Positions 1 to 9,055 are shown, numbered from the stretch's first letter. The stretch: DNA of 64,000 bases from Daejeonella sp. (GCF_030695525.1 NZ_JAUYSS010000069.1:1-64000), one strand, 5' to 3'. Numbers and translations: made by a program. Notes: generated by a model not told the origin, from the letters alone.

Positions 1-713
1 CAGGCAAAGCGTAATCTACAGGTACCTGCATCCCAGCAATAGGATAAATCATCGGGAAGACTTACTGCAATAGCCGCCGGACTCGCTCCTTCTATAAAAA
101 CCCGGTACAGATAGGGTGATACTGGAGTATATGAATGCAAAGGTTTGATCTTTTTAACCTGATCATGATCCTTATGAGAACTGTTTGCTATGGGATTATC
201 CTCAGTTCTGCGATTTGGAGGTATATTAGGATCATTTTTAAGATCCGGCATTTCCCCCCCGGCATTAACATACATTGCACCAAACATGATAAAGCCATGG
301 CCCGGCAGTGTACATACATAAGGGTATACTCCTTCCTGTATTGGTGCGGTAAAACTCAAGGTCCTCAACTGATTTGGATTTACAAGGGGGATTGCCCATA
401 AAACAGAAGAAGATGTAGGAATAAAATCCAATGAAGGACCCTTCTCCCCTAATTTTAGGGCCTCATTTACAACATCAAGCCTTGTTCCGGGTTTTGTGAT
501 GAGAAGGTTATGACTCATATCATCACTATTGCTGAAAATCAGATTTAGTTTTTCGCCCGGCTTCACATTAAACCTAACCAGATCGAATTGAAGGCCAACA
601 AGTACATCTATTTTTATGGTTCTGACTGTACTGGTATCAGATTGCGCATACAACTGTACAAATGCCAAAAAGGCCAGTATTAAGGAAAATATCTTTTTAC
701 CAGGCCTTATCAT
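1..713 (-). CDS. Cupredoxin (plastocyanin/azurin-like) copper protein, 3' end cut by window edge
   Basis: Reading from ATG at 713 the frame stays open to base 1 (about 237 codons), so the C-terminus lies outside the window. Residues 1-24 form a Sec signal peptide ending LYAQ. A cupredoxin domain follows: a His in MSHNLLI and the cluster YVCTLPGHGFIMFG, where Cys, His (+5) and Met (+9) have exactly the azurin/auracyanin type-1 copper spacing. A further segment contains YCWDAGTCRLRF, a Cys pair typical of extra domains fused to such proteins in Bacteroidetes. A run of seven G (248-260 region) was checked and does not break the frame. It lies downstream of the oxidoreductase genes and probably carries electrons in the periplasm; that role is inference. 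Confidence 0.8.
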   Translation of the reverse strand, partial: MIRPGKKIFSLILAFLAFVQLYAQSDTSTVRTIKIDVLVGLQFDLVRFNVKPGEKLNLIFSNSDDMSHNLLITKPGTRLDVVNEALKLGEKGPSLDFIPTSSSVLWAIPLVNPNQLRTLSFTAPIQEGVYPYVCTLPGHGFIMFGAMYVNAGGEMPDLKNDPNIPPNRRTEDNPIANSSHKDHDQVKKIKPLHSYTPVSPYLYRVFIEGASPAAIAVSLPDDLSYCWDAGTCRLRFA

Positions 714-738
714 TGCATAATTGTGTCATATTAAAGAT

Positions 739-2112
739 CTAAAACATTGACTGATAATGAACAGAAGGTTCAAATATCCCTCCGCTCCTTTCATAAAAAT
801 CAGAATTCAGTTCAAATACCCCATTTTTAGGAATCATCCAGGATGCGTGTGCAGCAGGATGATAATTCACCATATTTTTCCAGTTAACATAGTTCATATC
901 TCCGTTTGTCTCCATCATTCCCATATTGATAACAGGAAAAGGAGCGAGATGAGCTGCAAGATTTTTATTCCAGTCAATTAAGATAGGATTCACAGTTAGA
1001 TCAGCACACATACAGGGAACATTTCTGTCAGCGGCAAGTTTGGCAATTTTTACCGATAGACTGAGTGTCTTAGCGATACCTTTCAATACCATGACCTTAT
1101 ACCCCTGATCAAGGCGTTTTATAGCAGATTGTTCATCATGTACACTTTCGTCTGCACCAATCCTGAGGTCAATATCTGCGACACTTTCATCATTATTTTC
1201 ATTCAATGGCTCTTCAATTAACAGAATCTGATCAAAAGCGCCAATCTTTCGGGCATGATCCAGGTATCTTAAGAGTGTTTCTTTCTTCTCATACCGGGCA
1301 TTTGCATCCATTGTGTAGATTAATTTACCGTCCGGAGTCTGCCCGGTTCGCATATTTTTAAGGGTTTCATGAATCAGACTTAGTCTGCTCATATCAGCCT
1401 TTAACATCTCTGATTGGGAACCTGGAGCACCTGTTTTAATCTTAAAAACAAAATATCCCTGTTTTACAGCATTTTTCAGATCCTCCATAGGCATACCGTA
1501 AGGAATCTGATACATGATCGCTATTTTTTCATTTCTGTGGGATAAAGCCTTTTTATACGGCTCCGGGATCATAGTCTCAAAACTGCTGAACTTATTCTCA
1601 GCAGCATAGGTTATCCAGGCAGCATTATCGACACCAACAAGGGCATTATAGACAAAATTGAGGTTCAGATCCTGCTTTCCTGTAATCTTTTTTCCATCCT
1701 GAACTACAAAAGGTAATATTTTATCAATTAACTCAATCGGAGTCTTGAATGGAGTTTTTTTAACATGCTCAAGAGATTTATTGACCAGATCGTACATCAT
1801 TGCATTCCCTACAGTTTCTGAATGCCGGGAGAATAAATCAGCATCCCCATAAAGTACGCTTTGGGTCCCAATTCCGATTCCGGATACACCGGATTCAGAT
1901 TGCATTCTGGATGCGACCTGCCATAATTCAGTTAGATATCCACCCTTAAACCCGAATGGACGAATCAGTTTTTCACGTTCAAAATCTGACTGAGTCCGGA
2001 CAATTTTGATCAATTTTAAAGCGGCAGAATCAGAACCATGAAGATCTGGGAGGTTCATAGAACTTAAGGCAGCCAAAACGCCGGCACTTTTAACAAATCT
2101 TCTTCTGTCCAT
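739..2112 (-). CDS. Enolase-superfamily enzyme (muconate lactonizing/mandelate racemase-like), exported
   Basis: 457 residues. The N-terminus MDRRRFVKSAGVLAAL is a twin-arginine leader. The barrel carries the MLE-subgroup residues: KxK at K224/K226, metal ligands D269 (TMDANA), E300 (IEEP) and D321 (GADES), and the opposite base K344 (VLKG). This family abstracts a proton next to a carboxylate and gives racemases, epimerases or acid-sugar dehydratases; the exact reaction cannot be told. It is 35 bp after the DHDPS-family gene, so a dehydratase/epimerase plus aldolase pair is plausible, although this enzyme appears exported while the aldolase is cytosolic. Dipeptide epimerase activity is the main alternative. 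Confidence 0.8.
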   Translation of the reverse strand: MDRRRFVKSAGVLAALSSMNLPDLHGSDSAALKLIKIVRTQSDFEREKLIRPFGFKGGYLTELWQVASRMQSESGVSGIGIGTQSVLYGDADLFSRHSETVGNAMMYDLVNKSLEHVKKTPFKTPIELIDKILPFVVQDGKKITGKQDLNLNFVYNALVGVDNAAWITYAAENKFSSFETMIPEPYKKALSHRNEKIAIMYQIPYGMPMEDLKNAVKQGYFVFKIKTGAPGSQSEMLKADMSRLSLIHETLKNMRTGQTPDGKLIYTMDANARYEKKETLLRYLDHARKIGAFDQILLIEEPLNENNDESVADIDLRIGADESVHDEQSAIKRLDQGYKVMVLKGIAKTLSLSVKIAKLAADRNVPCMCADLTVNPILIDWNKNLAAHLAPFPVINMGMMETNGDMNYVNWKNMVNYHPAAHASWMIPKNGVFELNSDFYERSGGIFEPSVHYQSMF

Positions 2113-2147
2113 CTTGTAATTTATGAAAATTAATATACCTGGAATAG

Positions 2148-3221
2148 CTATTTAGACAAAAATTCTGAAAGAAGAAGTTCCTTAACAAACTGATCATCAA
2201 TTAGATGAGGATAGGCTTTACACACCCGATCAATCTCTTCCATCTGACCATTTGACAATTCTTCCTGAGGATTCAGACACCAGCGTCCCTCCAATAAGCC
2301 CTGTCTGCGTAAAACCTCGTGGATACCTGGTATACAACCATGGAAATTATTCGCAGGATCAAAGATTGCGGCATTCATATCCGTGACTTCAATTCCTTTC
2401 GTCAGTAATTGCGCAATCCCCTTATTGCCATTTGCTTTACAGGCTTTTATTTCATCCAGCAATTTAACAGCCGCTCTTGTCCATACAGCCCAATGGCCAA
2501 GTAAGCCACCTACAAACTCCTTCTCAACCCTTTTTCCATCGATAGCGAAGCTGTATTTAGTCAAAAGATCAGGTATGATATTATCATCATTTCCGGTGTA
2601 AAGATCAATCTCATTACATCTGGAGGATGCACAGACCGCCCTGACTACATCAAGTGTCTGATAACGGTTAAATGCGGCGACTTTAATTGCCTCTATATTT
2701 TTGATTTCGGCAAATTCCTGCCAAAATTTGTAGGTAAATATACGGCCCCCAACAGAAGGCTGAAGATAAAATCCAATAAGAGGCATTACAGCAGCCACAT
2801 CACGAACACGCTGGAGGATGGCCTCCTCTGTCCAGGATTGAAGTCCGCCCATACTGAGCAGCCCAAGATCAAAACCGTATTTCAATGCCGTTTCAGCCTC
2901 CTTTACCGCCTGATCAGTTGGCCCGCAAATTCCTGCAATTTTTATAAATGGTCTTCCCGGATTTGCTGCATCTATCTCTTCTGAAACAACTCTCAAAACG
3001 GTTTCAAACAGATTAATTTCAGGATCCCTGATCTCAAATTGGGTTGAATGCACTGCAACTGCAAGACCACCAGCACCTGTAGCTACATAATACCTTGCAA
3101 GTCCCCTTTGACGAGCTTCATCAAACTGTCTTGAAGAGTTTAATGCCAGTGGAATTGCAGGTAGAACTGTTCCGCTTTTCAGTAAATTTTTAAGTGCGGG
3201 ATCTAATGTTTGGGTTGACAT
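2148..3221 (-). CDS. Dihydrodipicolinate synthase (DapA/NAL) family aldolase-lyase
   Basis: 357 residues with no signal peptide, therefore cytosolic. It shows the class I aldolase pattern of the DHDPS/N-acetylneuraminate lyase family: Tyr152 in GFYLQPS and the Schiff-base lysine K180 in IEAIKVAAF. It is about 60 residues longer than biosynthetic DapA, with an extra C-terminal helical part, as in catabolic members that cleave or dehydrate keto-deoxy sugar acids. It sits between an epimerase-like gene and an enolase-superfamily gene with spacers of about 30 bp, so the three likely form one operon for a sugar acid. Lysine biosynthesis is unlikely given this setting. Confidence 0.8.
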   Translation of the reverse strand: MSTQTLDPALKNLLKSGTVLPAIPLALNSSRQFDEARQRGLARYYVATGAGGLAVAVHSTQFEIRDPEINLFETVLRVVSEEIDAANPGRPFIKIAGICGPTDQAVKEAETALKYGFDLGLLSMGGLQSWTEEAILQRVRDVAAVMPLIGFYLQPSVGGRIFTYKFWQEFAEIKNIEAIKVAAFNRYQTLDVVRAVCASSRCNEIDLYTGNDDNIIPDLLTKYSFAIDGKRVEKEFVGGLLGHWAVWTRAAVKLLDEIKACKANGNKGIAQLLTKGIEVTDMNAAIFDPANNFHGCIPGIHEVLRRQGLLEGRWCLNPQEELSNGQMEEIDRVCKAYPHLIDDQFVKELLLSEFLSK

Positions 3222-3251
3222 ATATTAACTAAATTATATACAAAAATATAT

Positions 3252-4268
3252 TTAAAACTGGCCTTTTCTTTCCTGAAAATGGGTAGGCTTATTAATCATC
3301 TTACCTCCACCCTGAAGCCATGCTACAGTCATTTCAATCATATCACGGACTGTTACTCTTGGATAGCCAAATAATTTGTGTGCTTTGGATGCGTTATTTA
3401 ATAAAGCATTCGGCTGCGGATCATAAACAAAAAGAGGTTCTTTATCCATTAATAGTCCAAACTGCTCTGCAAGCCATTTTACTGAGAGCGTCTCCGGACC
3501 TGTAACATTCAGAATATTAGCCGGAACTTCACAATGCAACAAAGATCGGATAGCAATCTCATTAGCATCACCCTGCCAGATCACGTTCACACTACCGGTT
3601 GTCAGATCAATAGCCCTTCCTTCATTTACTGACTTTGCAATTTCCAATAAAACACCGTATCGAAGATCAATGGCATAATTCAAACGATAAATCAAGGTTG
3701 GAATCTGGTATCTTTCTGAGAAATACTGAAAAACACGCTCTCTTCCTAAGCATGACTGACCGTATTCTCCTACCGGTGCAGGGTAATGGTCTTCAGAAAG
3801 GCCTCCTGAACCAATTGGAGTAAAGGGATACACATTTCCTGTAGAAAAGGCAACAATGCGTGAATTTTTATATCGCTCAGCAACACGACCCGGCAGATAA
3901 GAGTTCATTGCCCAGGTAAAAGGTTCCTTTCCTGTAGTTCCAAACTTAGTACCGGCAAGATAGATAATATTAGGTGCATCAGGTAAAGCGGCAAGGTCTT
4001 TTTCATTCAGCAGATCTGCAGCTATCGTTTCAATGCCGTCTGCTTCAAGTTCTTCACGTGTACCGGCTTCTGAGAAACGCGAAATTCCAATAATTTTTTT
4101 GTTGATTCCAGCCTGAGTAATTGCTCTGCGAGCTAATTTTGCCATACTCGGCCCCATTTTCCCACCTACACCCAACAGAATTATATCCCCATCGATCTTT
4201 GCAATATCATTGATCAAAGCATCTGTTGGCTTTAATAATTCTTGTTCTAATACTTCTAAATCAGTCAT
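3252..4268 (-). CDS. NAD-dependent epimerase/dehydratase family (extended SDR) protein with altered catalytic site
   Basis: 338 residues, cytosolic. A Rossmann start GVGGKMG (33-39) indicates dinucleotide binding, and the SDR catalytic segment FSTGNVY (141-147) is present. The usual YxxxK motif reads Y169-GQS-C173, so the catalytic lysine is replaced by cysteine; downstream GRERVF matches the family. It could be a modified epimerase/reductase or a binding-only protein. It is the first gene after a 170-bp non-coding stretch and is followed 30 bp later by the DHDPS-family gene, so it probably leads the operon 4268-to-1 that handles a sugar-acid intermediate. Confidence 0.75.
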   Translation of the reverse strand: MTDLEVLEQELLKPTDALINDIAKIDGDIILLGVGGKMGPSMAKLARRAITQAGINKKIIGISRFSEAGTREELEADGIETIAADLLNEKDLAALPDAPNIIYLAGTKFGTTGKEPFTWAMNSYLPGRVAERYKNSRIVAFSTGNVYPFTPIGSGGLSEDHYPAPVGEYGQSCLGRERVFQYFSERYQIPTLIYRLNYAIDLRYGVLLEIAKSVNEGRAIDLTTGSVNVIWQGDANEIAIRSLLHCEVPANILNVTGPETLSVKWLAEQFGLLMDKEPLFVYDPQPNALLNNASKAHKLFGYPRVTVRDMIEMTVAWLQGGGKMINKPTHFQERKGQF

Positions 4269-4439
4269 TTTAAATCTTAATTAAAAAACAATTCATTAAT
4301 CGATCAGCTTTTATAAAGATGATCCGGCAAATAGGGAAAAGCCTCCAGCCAATCCCGAAAAATACAAAACAATTTTTATAAGCTTTATTCTATCTCAATA
4401 AACCTTTACTATTCAATTAAACGATTTAATTCCATTTAA
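4269..4439. other. Non-coding spacer, probable promoter region of the 4268-to-1 operon
   Basis: This 171-bp gap separates the Gfo/Idh/MocA-like gene from the epimerase gene, both on the minus strand. On the minus strand a TATTTTTC sequence resembles the Bacteroidetes -7 element TAnnTTTG (7 of 8). I saw no copy of the palindromic operator found upstream of the other transcription units and no strong hairpin. Confidence 0.3.
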
Positions 4440-5843
4440 TCATTTGGCTTTTGCCATTTCTGCCGCCTTTGTGGTTGTATAATATTTAGCAAGCATATTT
4501 GGCACTTCCCATGCAGGGAGTTCAGTTCCTTTCAAATAAGTCAGGTAATTTTTTACAACTTCAGCAAAGTGTTCCTCATGAGGCACTTTATACTTATCAG
4601 GTATAATTAACTCCCATTCCTTTCCGGCTTTCTTCACAGCAATACCAGGATACACAGTTTGTAACCTTCCAATTGCATCCATTAAATTCTTCTCAGAGTT
4701 TGCACCTGAATTTAGTAGCTCAAGGTAAACCACGGGCTTATAAGCTTGTTCTTTTCCCTGCCTGATTAATATATTGGCTTTGGTTCCACGCATTTTTGCA
4801 AAATGCATATCTCCTGATCCTGCAGGTGCCTCATAATTCCATTTTATCCCTACACGTGCATGAACTCCTTTAATGGTATAATTCATCTCCCCGTTCGACA
4901 TTACATTTAATATACCGTTTTTAATATATTTCTGGAGATAATCCGGGAACTGCTCCTTCATAGTTGATCTTTGAAACTGCTCTAAATTAAGCTGAGTTGC
5001 CCATTCCTTTGCTGAAATCATATTGATATCCTTCTTATAATCAAGAACCACATCGGGGAAACATTCCCATTGGATCAGATCGACCATATGAGTAGTAATA
5101 TCAACCAATCCACGACCCTCCTGTTCCACATCAAAGAACCATGCCGGCCTAACCAGGGGCTTACCAGAAACATTCTTGTAGAAATGGTGAACACTCTCCT
5201 GCATCACCGCAGGATTATCAGGTGTCCCTTTTTCCAAAGAGCCAAAAAATGCAGTATCCTGACTTAATGCTCGCTGAAGAACATAATAAATATTATACCG
5301 TTCTGTCATGATATCGTACAGAACAACATTTTTCTCCTTTGCCTTAGCAAATGCATTTTCCAGTGATTTGAATCCATCCTGGTCAATTGCGAGCGGTTTA
5401 TCAGCAAGTACATTCATGCCTGAGTCGATAGCCCGGCTGATATAGTTTGTCTTCAATTTATTATTACCAGAAATAATAACCACATTTCCCGCCTTCTCAC
5501 TGAACATTTTTTCAAGGTAATCAGGACCGCGGTAAATTTTATGTTTCCATGTTGTTGGATTCTCTTCCCTTGAATTATAGCTATCAACCAATTTCATGTG
5601 ATTATCTAATTCTGATCCGTCTGGAGCATAGATGTGAACCACTGAATCGATTTCTTCATACATTGATTTTTGCAATAAGGCAGCATGAAAATGACCGGGG
5701 TCAAGTGTGATGATGCGAATTTTCTCCTCTTTCATATCATTTGCAACCTGTTTATTTCCACAACTGCTTCCTGCAAGCATAATGGCTGTTCCAAGGATCA
5801 GGAAAGTATTCCCGACGAATGAATAAAACTGTTTGTTCTTCAT
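4440..5843 (-). CDS. Gfo/Idh/MocA-like oxidoreductase-fold lipoprotein
   Basis: 467 residues. The N-terminus is a hydrophobic leader followed by AGSSC28, so it is probably a lipoprotein exported by Sec, not Tat. The fold is suggested by a Rossmann-like start (RIITLDPGHFHAALL, from 43) and by DKP (148-150) in place of the family EKP motif; the rest matches the putative oxidoreductase C-terminal domain type. The GxGxxG nucleotide motif is absent at the usual place, which reads DPGHFHA. Family members oxidise or reduce sugar hydroxyls with bound NAD(P). The DUF1080 gene lies just upstream (25 bp), a pairing known for 3-keto-glycoside chemistry. Whether this member binds NAD is open. Confidence 0.75.
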   Translation of the reverse strand: MKNKQFYSFVGNTFLILGTAIMLAGSSCGNKQVANDMKEEKIRIITLDPGHFHAALLQKSMYEEIDSVVHIYAPDGSELDNHMKLVDSYNSREENPTTWKHKIYRGPDYLEKMFSEKAGNVVIISGNNKLKTNYISRAIDSGMNVLADKPLAIDQDGFKSLENAFAKAKEKNVVLYDIMTERYNIYYVLQRALSQDTAFFGSLEKGTPDNPAVMQESVHHFYKNVSGKPLVRPAWFFDVEQEGRGLVDITTHMVDLIQWECFPDVVLDYKKDINMISAKEWATQLNLEQFQRSTMKEQFPDYLQKYIKNGILNVMSNGEMNYTIKGVHARVGIKWNYEAPAGSGDMHFAKMRGTKANILIRQGKEQAYKPVVYLELLNSGANSEKNLMDAIGRLQTVYPGIAVKKAGKEWELIIPDKYKVPHEEHFAEVVKNYLTYLKGTELPAWEVPNMLAKYYTTTKAAEMAKAK

Positions 5844-5868
5844 AAATGTTTGTTTTTATGTTCAATTA

Positions 5869-6564
5869 TTATAATTCCCTTAGTTGAATATTCTTAAAGT
5901 AAGCCTTATTACCATGATCCTGCAGACCTATCTTACCTTCTGGCGATAGACCATAATCCGGATATTCTTTCCATTTCCCTTCAGTTCTAAGTTTGTGCCA
6001 TGCCTTAGTCCATGCTTTAAATTTAACAATCCGGTTTCCATTGAGCCAATGTTCCACCCTTCCATTCTTAAAGATAATCCGGGAAGTATTCCATTCACCT
6101 ATCGGTTTAAGCACCTTTTTTTCATTTGGAGAATACATTGCATAATCGGCACCTGCCTTTTGCGAGTCTTCAAGTTTTGCAGGGAAATTTTCATCATCAA
6201 TTATCTGATATTCGGGTGAGGTTTCTATTGCTCTTTTGTATTTTGGATCTTCGACAATGTGATAAAAAACCCCGCTATTGCTTCCCTTATCTACTTTCCA
6301 ATCCCATCTTAGCTCAAAATTCCTAAATGAGCGATCGCTGATTATATCTCCGGATCCGCTGGGGCCTTTTGCTCCAAGACATACCAGTGAACCGTCTTCT
6401 ATCTTCCAGTTTGTAATTTCTTTGGTGTTATTAAAGTGGTGCCAACCATTAAGACTGTGCCCATCAAAAAGACTGATCCATCCTTTCCCGGGATCAGGAT
6501 AATTTTCTCCTTTTGAGGTAAAGCTGATAAATATCAGAGCTACAAGCAACAGTATTCTTTTCAT
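5869..6564 (-). CDS. DUF1080 / 3-keto-disaccharide hydrolase family protein, secreted
   Basis: 231 residues from ATG at 6564, chosen because GGAGAATTT stands directly before it and because the signal peptide MKRILLLVALIFISFTSKG starts there; a GTG 21 bp upstream gives no better start. The mature part is one concanavalin-like beta-sandwich of the DUF1080 type, with SLFDGHSLNGWHH, SGVFYHI, YQIIDDE and QDHGN as recognisable family segments. Members act on 3-keto-glycosides made by Gfo/Idh/MocA oxidoreductases, and such a gene follows 25 bp downstream. An operator-like palindrome overlaps the translation initiation region (6572-6591). Confidence 0.85.
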   Translation of the reverse strand: MKRILLLVALIFISFTSKGENYPDPGKGWISLFDGHSLNGWHHFNNTKEITNWKIEDGSLVCLGAKGPSGSGDIISDRSFRNFELRWDWKVDKGSNSGVFYHIVEDPKYKRAIETSPEYQIIDDENFPAKLEDSQKAGADYAMYSPNEKKVLKPIGEWNTSRIIFKNGRVEHWLNGNRIVKFKAWTKAWHKLRTEGKWKEYPDYGLSPEGKIGLQDHGNKAYFKNIQLREL

Positions 6565-6571
6565 AAATTCT

Positions 6572-6591
6572 CCGTTTACGTACACGTAAAT
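6572..6591. promoter_or_regulatory. Operator-like palindrome, copy 1
   Basis: The sequence CGTTTACGTACACGTAAA is an imperfect palindrome centred on a CpG. It matches five other copies upstream of minus-strand units in this locus (see 17546, 17771, 20721, 24895, 27468). Here it lies only about 8 bp before the start codon of the DUF1080 gene, so a bound repressor would also block the ribosome site. Confidence 0.6.
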
Positions 6592-6639
6592 ATAGGGGAT
6601 TTCATCCTGAATATTAATCAGTATGAAACCTATACTAAA

Positions 6640-8010
6640 TTATTTGTTTTTAATCAGTCCGATTTTCTCTGATAGTTTAATTACTTCATTCAATATCCTT
6701 GTCTCGATACCAACCTGCCATTTAGAAGGTAATCCATAAACAGTATGTGATTCTCCTTCATATGAACCTTCTTTTAGTACCAGGGATGAAGGAACATAAG
6801 CCATAACATCGTTGGAATAACCATAAACAAATGCTTCAGCACCCAGCATTTGCTTAATTTTTATCGAATATTCGATCAGAAGTTCACCTCCCAGGCTAAC
6901 AATTGGCTGATCTCCGATAGACCAAACCTGAACCGGAAAAGGATAAGAAGTCATTAACTTCTCCCCTGCCCTGATCTTTCCACGCATACGTTCAGCCCAT
7001 CTCTTTTGATAAGGTACAGTTGTAGAGCCAATGTATTTTGTGTATTCTGCCTCAGTTGGTGGTGTTGCCAGTGGAAGATCCAATTCTGAGTAAGCAGTAC
7101 TCAAACCTGAAGGTAATTTTCTCATATCTTCTTCCAGTACCCGCTCAACTGCTGCAGCGAGTTCCTTTCCATATTGCTTAGCTAAAGGGACGGTATGTCT
7201 GGGTAAAGGATTCTGGTCGGCGCCGGCACTTTGAAAAAAGAGTGCAGTGGCTCCCGGATAGGTTTTTTCAAGCTCTATCTGGGTAAATCCAGGATAATCC
7301 CCCGACCAATTATAATCACTTAAAACTGTGGGATGACAGGCATATCCAAAAGCAATGGCTTTGATATCCCCTTTGGCATTCAAAACTTTGATCACCGGTA
7401 CAGCAAAATCATTAGGACCCTGAAGTTCGGTAAGCTGGGTAAGTAAGTTTGCTGCATTATTGCGGCGATTGACCTGAAATCTGGTAACACCATTCTGAGC
7501 ATATAGCGCGGCTGGTTCCAGATTCTTCAAAGCCTCTCCCACCATATTTACAATCTGATCCTCGAGAACTTTTGTGTATTGCTTAATGCGTTCAATCTGT
7601 TGATTATCAAGAACATAAATATCCATCAGAGCGTCCCCAATTACAGGCCCTGAATGGGTATGGGAACTGTTCAGTATAATCTGAGCACGATCTAATCCAA
7701 ATTGCGATTTTACCCGGTCCCTGATCCGATCAGAAACATCTTTAGGAAAACCCAAAAGATCAGTACTGATCATTACAGCCTTATTTCCCTTAGAATCTTC
7801 CAGAGCCAGGGCTTTTGCCCATAAGGGATGTAAAGTACCTTCTGATGAATGGGTTCGGGAGGCAAAACCTGCCATAGGCATGGCCATCTTAGGGGTAATA
7901 TCAGCCTTGCTAACACCGGCTTTCCATACCAGGGCTGCATTATTCTGTGCCTGAACAGGATTGATAAATGCCAGGAAAACGATTAACAAATTAATAATTG
8001 AAATTTTCAT
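6640..8010 (-). CDS. Neutral/alkaline ceramidase-like hydrolase, secreted
   Basis: 456 residues with a Sec signal peptide (cleavage near AQ, 21-22). It begins WKAGVSKADITP, typical of the neutral/alkaline non-lysosomal ceramidase N-terminal domain, and carries the metal-site segments NSSHTHSG (114-121) and GYACHPTVL. True bacterial ceramidases have 650-700 residues with a C-terminal immunoglobulin-like domain; this protein stops after the catalytic domain. Such short members are common in Bacteroidetes and planctomycete sugar loci and their substrates are mostly unknown. Amide or ester hydrolysis on an N-acyl sugar is as likely as ceramide cleavage. It lies between an amidohydrolase and DUF1080. 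Confidence 0.75.
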   Translation of the reverse strand: MKISIINLLIVFLAFINPVQAQNNAALVWKAGVSKADITPKMAMPMAGFASRTHSSEGTLHPLWAKALALEDSKGNKAVMISTDLLGFPKDVSDRIRDRVKSQFGLDRAQIILNSSHTHSGPVIGDALMDIYVLDNQQIERIKQYTKVLEDQIVNMVGEALKNLEPAALYAQNGVTRFQVNRRNNAANLLTQLTELQGPNDFAVPVIKVLNAKGDIKAIAFGYACHPTVLSDYNWSGDYPGFTQIELEKTYPGATALFFQSAGADQNPLPRHTVPLAKQYGKELAAAVERVLEEDMRKLPSGLSTAYSELDLPLATPPTEAEYTKYIGSTTVPYQKRWAERMRGKIRAGEKLMTSYPFPVQVWSIGDQPIVSLGGELLIEYSIKIKQMLGAEAFVYGYSNDVMAYVPSSLVLKEGSYEGESHTVYGLPSKWQVGIETRILNEVIKLSEKIGLIKNK

Positions 8011-8059
8011 TCTGAAGGTTTTTATGAGGTGTAAAAATTAAGGAATACCCAAAACTTAT

Positions 8060-9055
8060 CTAAATTTTAAATAGTTTTTGTGCATTCCCGTAGAGTATTT
8101 TTCGTTCGATTGATTTATTTGGAGCTAATTTACGGATAGCCGATATGATATTAACCCCAAGGCAGGATTTTCCGGCACCCAGTGAATCAGAACAATCACT
8201 GCCAAAAAGCAATTTATCCTGATGACGCTCTAAAAAGCCGCGGGCGTGATCTTCATCCCGGGTGAGAGATCCCAAACCGGAACCTGCAGAAAAATCACCA
8301 TACAAATTTGGATACTCAGTCAGAAGACGATCAGTAAGTCCGCCCCTGCTGACAGTCCCCTTAGGATATAGAATATTCGGATCGCTGTGATTCTTATCGA
8401 TATCTGCCCACCAGGTCTGCGCATGACCTATAAAGTTCACTTTTGGGTATTTCTTCAGCATGGTATGGAAGCGTTCAATACCCCTGTTATACATATTGTG
8501 CTGCCAGTGCATCAGAACCGGAACATTATAAGAAGTTGCCAGTTCATAAATACTTTGCATAGCAGGTGAATCACAATCAAGCCCGAATTTGAGCTCCCCA
8601 ATAACAGGTGCACCCAGCTTCAGATATTTTTCAATTTCCTGCACTGCACCCGGCATATCAGGGACTTCATTTGCCCCGAAAATAAATTCATCAGAATGAG
8701 TTTTGGCAAATTGATAACATACTTCATTACCGGTAGCTTTCGCCTGCAATCCATTACTATAACCATAATAGGTTGAACCATAACTAAGCGGACGGCCTGC
8801 AGGCAATAAAATTGTTTTGGTTATACCCATTGCACGCTGATGTGGAATCAGCAGATCATTTGATCTGCCACTATAATCTGTATGCTGGTGTATATCAATA
8901 ATTGGCTCTGCCGCATTTCTAAGATCCCGGCCTGCATTATGATCCAGAGTATTTGCAATTAGGGAAGGAACAAATCCCATTGTTAGAGCTGCACCAAGCC
9001 CTGCATATGAATTTTTGATTATAAATTCACGTCTTGAGTATTCTTTTTTGAGCAT
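8060..9055 (-). CDS. Amidohydrolase-2 family metal-dependent hydrolase, Tat-exported
   Basis: 331 residues. The leader MLKKEYSRREFIIKNS followed by a hydrophobic stretch is a twin-arginine signal. The TIM-barrel metal motif HQH (56-58) in IIDIHQHTD is followed by FIGHAQTWW and LLFGSDCSDS, which supply the later His and Asp ligands of the PF04909-type family. These enzymes are decarboxylases, lactonases or hydrolases of cyclic substrates; lactone opening after oxidation of a sugar would fit the locus but is inference. The leader is similar to that of the DegT-type protein at 19273-20661 (AGLGAALTMGFVPSL against AGVGTVLTMGLTPSL). Confidence 0.8.
   Translation of the reverse strand: MLKKEYSRREFIIKNSYAGLGAALTMGFVPSLIANTLDHNAGRDLRNAAEPIIDIHQHTDYSGRSNDLLIPHQRAMGITKTILLPAGRPLSYGSTYYGYSNGLQAKATGNEVCYQFAKTHSDEFIFGANEVPDMPGAVQEIEKYLKLGAPVIGELKFGLDCDSPAMQSIYELATSYNVPVLMHWQHNMYNRGIERFHTMLKKYPKVNFIGHAQTWWADIDKNHSDPNILYPKGTVSRGGLTDRLLTEYPNLYGDFSAGSGLGSLTRDEDHARGFLERHQDKLLFGSDCSDSLGAGKSCLGVNIISAIRKLAPNKSIERKILYGNAQKLFKI

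Noticed and set aside
240-262. Possible frameshift at a run of seven G in the cupredoxin gene
   Set aside because: Careful reading on the minus strand keeps one frame open on both sides of the run.
135-401. Plus-strand ORF of 88 codons
   Set aside because: It lies opposite the cupredoxin domain, which has a signal peptide and copper ligands; no family match in the plus-strand product.
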